Positions 27,101 through 39,100 of a DNA stretch of 64,000 nt are shown here, one piece after another. Source of the DNA: Xanthostigma xanthostigma (taxonomy: Eukaryota > Arthropoda > Insecta > Raphidioptera > Raphidiidae); NCBI GenBank assembly GCA_963575645.1, contig OY754466.1, positions 36,054,001 through 36,118,000 of the forward strand, given 5' to 3'. Within the stretch, counting starts at the first letter, position 1. The number at the start of each line of letters is the position of its first letter. The translations under genes and the position numbers were made by a program. Below the pieces are notes generated by a model that did not search any database, was not told where the DNA came from, and saw only the letters and a program-made list of their open reading frames with translations.

Positions 27101-30100
27101 ACATTGTAAATAGAATGATTTATTTACTTAAAAACTTTTTCAGGGATATTATGTACATTAATCGCGCGTAGCATAAATTTAGTTACATCAGTGTTATTAT
27201 CTCCTAATTAGGAAGTTTCTTATATTTTTTTTTACTGTTAATCATAGTTTTAAAAAGTACAAAATTAATAGTGTGAGAATTTTTACAATATCTTTAAAAA
27301 TAATTACTTCAAAGTTTAAGGTTGATAATTTTCCGCGCTAAGCTGTTCTCAGTACTGATGACGTCACGCGGCACAACTGTCATATTTGTAGTAACTAAGA
27401 ATAGAGCAAATCATGAAGGCAACAGACGACATTTGAATAGAATAGGATATATCACAATTTTTGAAAATATTTAAAATCAATTATTTTCATATTAAAAGTT
27501 ATCAAACACATGAAATCATTCATTAAAACATTCTTATTGAATTAAAAAATAAATATTCTTTTTGGGCAAGCTATTTTGATTATTCAAACGCGCCATTTTG
27601 CGCGGGAGATATGACGTCATATAACATGTCAACAATTTTGTTTAAATAAATTTGTATTGAAAAAGAGGCTATAATTCTATGGCAACCATAATATGTTTAC
27701 GTGGTTTTTTGACGTCATACTACGGTCGAATCAATAGCATTGCGTTTCGATATTTTATTTATATTTCACGCGTATTTATTGCATTTTTGTTTAATTAATA
27801 TTTATTATTTAGCAAAAATTTAAAAAGACAAAACTATTTAGAGTTTAATCAATTGCAATAAAGATTACAAAATATAACATTTAAACTAAATATAAGTTAC
27901 ATGTCAGTTTTGAGGTTTGACATATCTGAATATATATATTAAATTCAGGACATATTTTATGTTTACTTATTAGTTACTATAACTACTAAAATAACACATT
28001 GTGCCGCAGAGCGTCATAATGGCCACCTGGCGTCGATCAGTCTCTTTTGCAACCCCACATACAAGAAATATAATATCTCCGTTGAATTTAAAGACATAAA
28101 AAATCTGTGTCAGCATTTTGAAAGTCATCCTTATTATCATGGTGTGACACTATCATTATTAATTTCGTCAAGGGGAAACTTCCTAATCGTAAAAAATTTA
28201 GATACAACAGCCATATTAAACTAATATGAAATGTGTCAATGCGGCGGGAACAAAATTTAATTCTTTCCATTCACTGCAATCCTGAGTATTTTATCAATAG
28301 CTAATAAATAATAATTCGCCGTACTAGAACGCGTTGCGGCGTCGTGGATAAACAAAATTACCTTTCACCAATTCTTTGGTCTTAGAGATGACGCGCACTA
28401 CGCTAGAAGTGCGACATTTACCCTATAATCGATATATTATTTTGTTTCATTCACAACGCGGCGTTCCAGAACACCTTGATCTTTACCTGAACTAGAGCTT
28501 TATAGTATGAATGACGTATTTAGGTACGCGTTTGATAAATTGTGCAAAATGTCGACGATCATTAATCATAGAAAACATAAATCTTCTTTTCACAACTTGT
28601 TTTTTTTTCATAGAGCTTTGAACTTAATATACTTACTGTGAACTATTTTGGGTCGCGCCCACAAGTGTAAATTAGAAAAAAAGCAAAAAAAATCTTGTTT
28701 TTAAAGGTGAATTTTTTCATTGAGTGCCGCTGCACACGAGGCAACAAACACTGCTAGATTTGCCTACTAGTTTCATAGTGCTGGTTTTCTTGATTTCTGT
28801 TATGTGTTCGCTTCACGCGAGACGTTTTTCCAAGCTAGTTTTGTGAATAAATCTGGTGCGTTCAAATATAAACACAGAACAAAACGTGTCTGTTGTCTGA
28901 CTATGAGCTGAATGGTTTGTGGGCGTTTATTCAAGTCGCCCACGTGACAGGATACTGCTTTCTGATTGGTTCTTGCTCATACGTAGCAGCGGACCTAGCT
29001 AGGAAAATAGCCCCTGTTCTAATTTTAAAACCTATCTTGTGACCTAGCAGGGGAGTCCGCAGTAACGTCATTTCCAGCTTCGTACCCAGACAAGAACTCC
29101 AAGCAGCGTTTCTAGCCTCGTGTGCAGCGGCCTTTATTTAAATTCTCCTGTCTTCAAATAAAAACGAGAAAGTTTGGGTCCATCTCCCTGGTCCCACCAT
29201 CCGACCGACGCCAATAGTGTATGTGCCATATGGGAAATGCATTAATTAAGCTTTGTCTAGGAACGTCATTATTCTATCTCAAATATTGGAAAGCTCGAGT
29301 TCGGCGTAAATGATTTAAATTGTTATGTTATGAGAATTCACTGTAAATAACATTCTATACTGTGTTTTTAATATGTACTATTAATATCAACTAACCACAT
29401 TAATTAGTGTTGCCAGGTTTTCCGCGTGTTTAATGTGAATTTATTATATTTAATATTTTACTGAAGTCTTCGGCTTTTTGAAATAAGGAGAACCCCGCCT
29501 TCTTTACTCAACAGTTCGCCAATTAATAATATTAAAGTTTTCATTTTGCACGATGCAAGATGCTCTTATTTGTAGTAAAAGAAAATTTTCGCATTATCTT
29601 GGATCTCACACGTTTCGATGAAATCTGGCAACCCTATGTTAATTGTTTCTTGACTAATCTTTCTGTACATTTTGTTTTAACCAAACGGGCGACATGTTTA
29701 ACTAACGCTTTGTATCGCTTGCTTTTTGCGAATCGGTGCATTTAGGTGTGACACAGGCCTCTGCCACTTTGTTTCCCGCCCTACACGCTCCGCAGGCGGC
29801 ACCGGGGCCTCCGGCACCCACTGGTCCGTTCGCTGCCACTTCTCTGGGCACTGTAGGCTCGCCAACTCCTGCTGCACAATTGCAGTCAGGTATGTCTCTG
29901 TAAACGTCGGGAAATTGTTGGGCATTTTGTCACGAAAACTACGCGATAAAAATCGACACTGTTTAAATCGGATCGGCCGTCTGAAATTCGTCGCACTTTT
30001 ATTGCGGGTTTCGAAAGGTCCGAGAGGAAGATCTAGCAGCTCGGGGATCGCTGATTTCGGTCGACTTTTAGGTTTTAAAACTCAAAATGGGGCAAAGGTA

Positions 30101-33100
30101 TTCTCCAAGTAGAAAATGATTCCCTAAATTCAATATGTATACCCGCACGGCTAGTCACATCGTTTGTTTAACTGGGAGTACAAAATTATTATTTCATAAA
30201 TTTGATGACCCGGCTACATTGGTTCCTAAACTACAGTAGCGCCCTCAATTGACTTGTTAGTAGGAACAGTGTATAATAATTAATTAATGTTCGGGTTTAC
30301 GTGACAAAATGCTTGAGACAAATTTTGCATGCTCTGTAATTTGTACAATGTGATCACTTTTCTGTAAATTAACTATCATGGTGATGGTTTCAGTGCGAGA
30401 TCCGGTATTAAAAATATATACCCTCATCTGTTATTTGATGATGACAAAGATTATATGTTAAATAATACTCGTATATACATTGATAAATCACACATGGGTT
30501 GCTTAGCTAAAAATCGTACCGATGCTGTTAAATTAAATAAATTCTAATTAACTTTTTTGGATCAACTTCCTCGATTTGTTAATCATGAAAATCGGGCCTA
30601 AAAAGAGAGAATATGATGCAAGGAATTGGAATATACCATTGATTCTACACATAAATATAGATCATCCACATAAACATACCTTGTAAATAGTCGTGTTCTG
30701 TGTACTTTGAGTGTATTTGTTTTGTTAACATTTTATTTGTGTCATATTCACTCATCTTAGGCTCGATTTTTATGATTAACAAATCGGGGAAGTTGATCCA
30801 AAAAGTTTATTAGGATTTATTTAATGTAACAGCATAGGTACGCGATTTAGCTAGGCAACCCATGTGCGATTTATCAATGTATATACTATATATTATCTAA
30901 GATAAAATCTTTGTCATCATCAAATAGCAGATGAGGGTATATATTTCTAATACCTAGACTAGTTACTATATTCTCATTTTTGTTAAGATTTTTTCTTTGA
31001 AGTATTATGTGCGTTCGCTTTACCATATGACTTCAAAAACTTTCACTTTGCGAACATCCTTTTTTGTCAATTTACTTCTGGTCGAATCACTTAGCGAACT
31101 CACACAGTATTTCATTAAAAAAAAATAAATAACATTAAATAAATTCATCTCGGCTAAAACTCGCAAAATCGGTGGAAACTGTTGTTACAAATCGGCATTT
31201 TTCGAGTTCATTTTACCAACACACCACGTTTAGAATAATTTCAATTTTTGCATGCTTCAGTAACAAATCTAATATTTTAACTTAAATACAGTGAAAAGTC
31301 TATCTATTGTTTATTAAAGCAAAAAAAATAATAATGAATGCAGTAGTGTTTATCGGATCATTCTTAACAAATATTGTAAAAGATAAATACCGAACTATAA
31401 GAAAAATTTCGCGCGCTTGCAAATGTTTCTTTCAACACAAAATGTACATATTTAAAAACAAATGTCCTTTTTTGACACGTGAAGTTACCAGTTAAAAAAA
31501 AAATGTAAAAACTGCTAAATATGAACAGTAGATCGAGGTTTCACTGTTTTGTATAGTTTTGTATATAAATGTACAAATCTTGTAGTTCTAACTTCTAATT
31601 AATTTATTCTTTTATACAACGTTCTTTTTTGTAACTTTGTACAATGGATTTTCTTGAATGAATTGTAAATTATAGATGCTCAACATCTGAGGTTATTCTC
31701 GAAATTATTTAATGAATTGTTAAAAATAAAAAATAAAAATTTGAAGTATTTTATGCTCTAGGTCCTAAGATTTACTTTTTGAAATTAAGATCACTCTAAA
31801 GGCTGGTTTTATAATCTAAGTTTAAACTTGGTTTATGTCACTTTTTGTATTAGCGTAACGTCTCTACCGATTTTTAAAAACTTTTTGTTTGATTCCATCC
31901 AAGGTCTGGTTAGAAAAAATTAACCCGTGATCCATCCCTCAAAAAAAATTATTTTTTTAATTGTAATGTAATAATTATCAATCCAACATCTGCACTTAAT
32001 GAAATACACCTTTTAATAAGTAAATCCATAGCCGCAAACTAGCGTTCTCATAAAATTTGCAAGTCCGGTCCTGTCAACCCGATTTTATTAAAATTCTAGC
32101 AACACATTTTATGTTAAATTTCAATTTTGAAACGATTTTGAAATTTTTTTCGCTAATATTCGGCCGTAAAACATTTTTCAAGGCTTCGTTCGGTGGTGGA
32201 TTTCAACATGTTCAAATTTCGTTAAAAACAAAAAAAAGTTTGTTACAAAAGCTATTTTTTTTTGACGCAAAGAACAATAACGCGAGATAAAAAATGTGGG
32301 TTTCATTTAAAAAAGTGGAGGTGACCTTGATATCTCGGAGGCGCCTCCACCAAATGAAAAAAAAAACTATACCAATGTTCTTACCTCTTGATTTAATGCA
32401 ACTTTTTTTTGAAAACCCTTTACTAAATAAAAGGTTATTTGGGCATTAAAACTCCACCTGTATCAGTGTATATATCCGGTGGCCTTACATTTACATATTT
32501 TTTATATAAATATTTCCAAAAACGGTGCCAAACTGTGTATAATGACGTGTAACGTCGAGAAATTTTGGTTCGACCTCTAGGTCTCTCCATCCGATCGACG
32601 CCAATAGTGTGTATGTGTCATATTGGCAAATGCACTAATAAAAAAGGAAATATGTAGTACATTATGAAAAAAATGTGAATTTTGTGAGACCGCTGTCCCA
32701 ACTGAATCATTCGCAACATTCTCTATAATTCAACCCAATACGTCTGCCGCTGTATTCTGAAATGTTGGTCAGGCTTTATATATTTGAAAATACGTCTTAT
32801 AAGCATTAAGTATGTTAACAAAAATTGAGGTTTAACTATTATAGGTGGTGGATATTTGTTACTTTTTAAGACTTAATTTTTATTTTTATATTCCATTGTG
32901 TTAAAAAATATTGCTTGTGAAATCATAGCGAATAGTAATTTTACAAATAAGGTGATAACGGCGACACTTTTATTTGCAGGCTTAGGTTTGAGTACCGGTT
33001 CAACTGGAAGACGAGATTCTTTTGATAGGAATACTTCAGCCTTTTCACCATCTTTGGAATACCGGCCCAAATGGCCCGCAAATTACAACCTCGGAAGCAG

Positions 33101-36100
33101 TCCGAGTCCACTGACCGGCAGTCTCACACCGCCCCCGTCCGGTTCGCTTCAGTTGGGAGGGCTCGTCAACTCGAGAGTCATGTCTGCGGCTCCCGGCGCA
33201 GAAACTAAATACCGTACAAATTCCATAGCGGCGGGACTGACCACAAACGCCATGTTCGGTTCGACCAGCTCGCTTTTCACCAAATTAAATTCAACAAGAA
33301 ACAACCTAACCACCGTCGCTACAACGGCTTTAGACAAACCGGCCGGAAGGTCTAGACTGCTGGAAGACTTCAGAAACAACCGATTCCCAAATTTGCAATT
33401 GCGTGATTTGGCACACCATATTGTCGAATTTTCTCAAGATCAGCACGGATCGAGGTTCATACAGCAGAAATTGGAACGTGCCACAGTCGCTGAAAAGCAG
33501 TTAGTCTTTAATGAAATCCTTTCGGCTGCTTACAACCTGATGACTGACGTGTTCGGAAATTACGTTATTCAGAAATTTTTCGAATTTGGTACGGCTGAAC
33601 AAAAAACAACATTAGCACAAAAGGTTAGAGGACACGTACTCCCGTTGGCGTTACAAATGTATGGCTGCCGCGTAATACAGAAAGCGCTGGAATCTATTCC
33701 ACCTGAACACCAGCAGGAAATCGTACGAGAATTGGACGGACACGTCTTGAAGTGCGTCAAAGATCAGAATGGAAATCACGTCGTACAAAAATGTATAGAA
33801 TGTGTCGAACCGGCGGCGTTACAGGTTAGATATATTTTGTTTTATTGATACTTTTTATGATCTGTGCCAGTGATGTCAGAGATACGGCCCGCGGACTGCA
33901 TCCGGCCCTCAAACTATCTCAATACTAAATAAATACAGATTTTAATTTAGTATATGTTTTAATTTTTAATTTAGAGTCTGGCCCGCTAAGACACACTAAA
34001 TCTTATTAAAATGGCCGTTTAGAAAAATCAGTCTGACATTACTGATCTCTGCTATAAATTCAAAATTTGATTTGTATCTATTGATTTTGAGAGTGATGAC
34101 ATTAATAGAGATTCCGCGGATATCCGAGGGAGAAGAAAGATCCGTATCCGTTAGTTTTTGGCGGATCTTTTACCCTATTAATTTTCAATTTATAGATGAA
34201 ATTTTATATACCGGGTGAGGCAAAAGTCCCGGAACGGTTGAATATCTCGCATACTACGCATCATATCAAAAAAAAAAAATTACGTGTCAAATATTTTTCG
34301 CAAAACTATTTTTTGATACCACACATGACTCAACAACTTTAAAATTTTAGGAACCCCTATTTTTTATTGCAGATTCGGATTCTACGGGAAAAATTACATC
34401 AATTTTACTTTTATTCGATTCGCGACCGATGTCGCGGTAATCGCGAAAAACTTAAAAAATCAATCCAATTTCGCAATAATGGATAACATTCCATTCACAA
34501 TTTCGAAGTTTCCCCTCCCTTCACACACTGATTGGGGGGTGGGGGGTCATGTGCGGTATCAAAAAAAGTTTTGCGAAAAATATTTGATACGTATTTTTTT
34601 GTTTTTCGATTTTATGCGTAATATGCAAAATATCCGACTTTTCCGGAAATTAAGTTTTTCGCGATTACCGCGACATCTGTCGCGAATCGAAAAAAACGAT
34701 CGAAGTAAAATTGATGTAATTTTTCCCGTAGAATCCGAATCTGCAATAAAAAATAGGGGTTCCTATTTAAAATTTTAAAGTTGCCCCTCCCCCACCAACT
34801 GGGTGGAGGGTGGGGAGTCATGTGTGGTATCAAAAAATAGTTTTGCGAAAAATATTTGACACGTATTTTTTTTTTATATGATGCGTAGTATGCGAGATAT
34901 TCAACCGTTCCGGGACTTTTGCCTCACCCGGTATATAGGTGATTAGGTAATAATGAAAAACTGTTAAATTCCATTCAGATTATTTTTTATTTTTTAAAAT
35001 CGTATTTGGCACATTTATATTGCGAACATTTATCGTAGTGAGTACCATACTAATAGTACATAACTCAAAGGTACTAAAAACTATCTTTATAATGAGATAT
35101 TGCACATCGATCTTTGGAAAGAGACAATCTGTTATGAGAGTTAACTCTTAAAGAGGTCAATAACTTTTTCCCATAACAGATAGTCTCTTTCCAAAGATCA
35201 ATGTGCAATATTTACCGCCGCGTACTCTAAGAAAGTTAGGATCCGTATCCGTATCCGCGGATCTTGAAACCAAATGTCCGTATTCAGATCCGTATCCGCG
35301 GATATACATTTTTAACGATCCGGCACATCACTAATAGAGATATTTTTTTTCTTTGTTGCAGTTTATTATTAAGTCATTCGTAGGACAGGTGTTTGCGCTG
35401 AGCACGCACCCGTATGGATGCCGGGTCATTCAGCGTGTACTTGAGCATTGCACTCCAGAACAGACTGCTCCTTTGCTTGCAGAATTGCACGCACACACCG
35501 ATCAACTAATCCAAGACCAATTTGGAAATTATGTAATCCAACATGTACTTGGTAAGCATTACTTTTTTTTTATTTAAAAACTAGCCGCTACCCGCGGCTT
35601 TGCACGCAAGTGAGATGTCTATTACAGTCTTGCCTCGTGGAGCTGCGTCAGTGACATCAGTTGTGACTAGTGGAGCAGTCGTCTACCACGCATTACAGTA
35701 TTATTTTATCAGATGTCTGCAATTTTTAATATTAGGGGATGGATTTTCCAAAATTCTTTCTTTGTACTCGCCTACGTTTATAAGGAACTCTTGTGCAAAA
35801 TTTCATGCTTCTAAACTCACCGGTTTAGGCAATGTATTGTTAGTCAGTAGAAAGAATATGAAAACAGTAAAATTATTACTTAAAAATATAATTAATAAAG
35901 TAAAATAGTTACATAAAAAAATATAAAGAATGAAATAGTGCTTCAAAATGTTTAAAAAAAATATATTTATATATATTCATGTCATAATTTCTGTGTTGAC
36001 TTCATCTTTTGTGTGCAATGATCCGTGAACTCGTAATCTGTAAACGCAAGTGTAGTCCTTGTTTCCGTGATTTGACGAAATTTTTAATTCGACGATATCA

Positions 36101-39100
36101 TGAGGTTTGTCAGAAAAATACTGCACTGGAAAATACTGCACTGCAGGACCAAACGCATCGTATACGAATCGACCGTACATAAAACCGGCGGAATCGTTTT
36201 CGTCTTTTAAACCCCAAACTGAGAAGTCTTTCGGTGCGCTAGAAACGTCACCGGTTGGCGAAATCTTCATGGAAATGTGTTCTAGCGACACGCCTGTTAT
36301 CATTACGGTGCCGAGAAGCCTGATTACAACAGAACCACTCGTTCCGTGGAATGCCCAACATTCTCCTGGCAAAGTACTCGGTTGTATGATCGAGTTTGGT
36401 CCATTTCCGCCATAATACAGTGTTATACCGAATATTGTCAACGTTGGAATATTTGTTAAGTAAAGTTCGGTGTTTCTGGTTGTTAAAATTCGACCGCCTG
36501 CAGATTCAAGTGCAAAATCTGATCGTCCCGTTTTGTCGGCATCATATTGTCCAAGCTCTTCTCTTACAGTTTGTTGAATATTCTCCGTGTTTTTTCGTAC
36601 TTGAGCAATTTCACTCGACACACACTGTTTGAAATCGAGTGTAGCGTCTGCAAGTTTCGGCAAAACTATACTAATTTCATCCATTTTTCGCACTAATTTT
36701 TCCGTGTTTTGGTAATAAGAAACGTGATGAAAATATAATACGGTCACAGCAATCCCTAAAACTATATATGATGCTACCAGATTTAATGTACAGCTAGGGC
36801 AGGGCATGTCGCAGACGTCTTTATTAAGTTCCCTCGAATTAACAGTTGACAATATTTCGACAGGTTTAAAAATGTTTTTTTGCTCCGTTTCAAATTTATA
36901 GTTGCGGTTTTTCAGAGACTGTCGTGTGAAGTAGTTGTGCGTTAACGATGCCCTTGACTTTAATGATCCACTTGAAGCTGAATTTGGTATTGATAGTTGA
37001 TCCTTTTCAATTTCTTCAGTGCAATCAGATCCCCTCAGCATCCTTACGACACGTAAATTATTTCGGATGAAGATAAATAAAAATTTTTGTTGATGAAATG
37101 TATAATAATATTTTTGTAAATATTTTGAGTTTTGCGTAAATAATTAATCAGTCAATAAAAAAATATGTTTTCTGTTACTACTGGTTACCACATTTAAATA
37201 GCAAACTAAGATACGTTACATTTTTTTTTACTTCGTGGTTGGGGCTCTAAGTCACATTATAAGTAATATTAGTAATAATTGTTTTTTGTTGGGGGCCATT
37301 GTGAATAATAACAAGACTCTAATGAAGATGTCGTTTTTAAAAACAGAACTTAACATATAGGTACTTTTTTCCAAACAAAATTTACGATGGGTTCTCATTA
37401 TTATTTAACTAGCGGCCTTTCCTGGTTTCACCTGGGTGCAAAACTGTGAAAATCCGTTCCGTAGTTTTTGAATTTATCGGGTTCAGACAGACAGACGCGG
37501 CAGAGGGGTTTTGTTTTATATAATAATATAGGTATAGATTATTATTAATAATCTGTTGGACAATTTTATAATCAAAATAAATAATAGATCTTTTCTAGAA
37601 CATTTTATCTAATTTTAATTTTCGCCATCAAAGGACCACCGATTGCAAAACTTTTTTTTTGAAAAAATTAATTTTTGGTGATATATTTTTTTTTTTTTTT
37701 TTGTTTCAGAACATGGCAAGCCTGAGGATAAGTCTCAGCTAATAGCGGGCGTAAGAGGCAAAGTTTTAACGCTGTCAACACACAAGTTCGCTAGCAATGT
37801 GGTCGAGAAATGCGTGACACACGCTACGCGAGCTGAGAGAGCTATGCTCATTGAAGAAGTGTGCAATTTCAATGACAAGTATGTATCTTTTAATTAATTT
37901 ATTTTATTTGCTAGTTTATATATTTACTAGAGCTGTAAAAGTAACGAGAATTTGTGTACCCGTATGTATTCGTTACTTAAAGAACCAGTACCCGTTACTT
38001 TCGTATCGTTACCTTACTCGTTACTTTTCATACGACATACAATCGTGTATAACAGCATCAAGAAGTGTAAGTTCTCTGGCATCAAGCATGTACCCATCCC
38101 ATCGAGGCACGTCGCATCGTGATACGGTATGACTTTGTTCGTATAACGTATAACCGCATCAAAGGAGTCGAACTGACTGTTGTTTTTTTGTAATTATTTT
38201 AAATTAATATTTAAAAGGTTTTATAAAAAGATACTTCTTCGTTGCTAGCTAAATATCAATTGATTTATTTAATTTAAAATTACAATATAAAACTTAGATC
38301 TAAAATACAGTTATATAATATACTTATTATAATATTGAACTTGACAAGTTCGTTTATTGAGCAACATCATCACACTGACTCCATGTCAGTTCGACTCGTT
38401 TGATGCGGTTATGGATACGACAGATGCGAGTAACGAAATGAATTTGTAAGTAACGATTCGGTACTTCGAGTCAGACGATGTACCCGTTACTCAGTAACGA
38501 ATACATATGGTTTGTTACAGCTCTAATATTTACAACCACAAGACTCCTCATATAGTAGTCGTCGCATATGAATGCGACTTGATATTATCCTGTCGAATCG
38601 CAATTTAGCCATTTTTCACTTTATGTTGGGTCAGTTTTTATGAATGTTAATTACTATTGAGTTGCAGCGAATAATATATTTGGCACAGAACCGAATATTT
38701 GGCGAATATTTGTCCTGATTTATTGTAAAGTTTATAATAAAGTAGGAAATTCGAGGCTGAAAATCTTCAATTGCCTCTATTTTTTTCAAGTTAGAAATAA
38801 TTTATAACTCCTCAACAGTGAATAACTTCTTATTAGCAAACTACCTTTTTATAAATAAACTAGCGGCCCGGTCCGGCTTTGCCCAAATTTGTATAGATCG
38901 ATACCGTTTTTTCGTCGACTTACGTTGCAAAACTGGTCTCCACGAAAAGCGCTTTTATTTTAACGCGATAATGTAGAGCCTATGTCCATCCTGAAGGTTC
39001 ATTCTAAACAGTGGTGAAAGAATTTTTCAAATAGGTGCAGTGGTTCCGGAGATCACCCTCCACATACACACACACTCACAAAATTCGCACTCTCTCTTTA

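Noticed and set aside
33149-33760. Minus-strand frames opposite pum exon d
   Set aside because: Shadows of the conserved Puf-coding exon.
34479-34833. Overlapping frames of 99 and 73 codons
   Set aside because: They are mirror images produced by the long palindromic foldback element.
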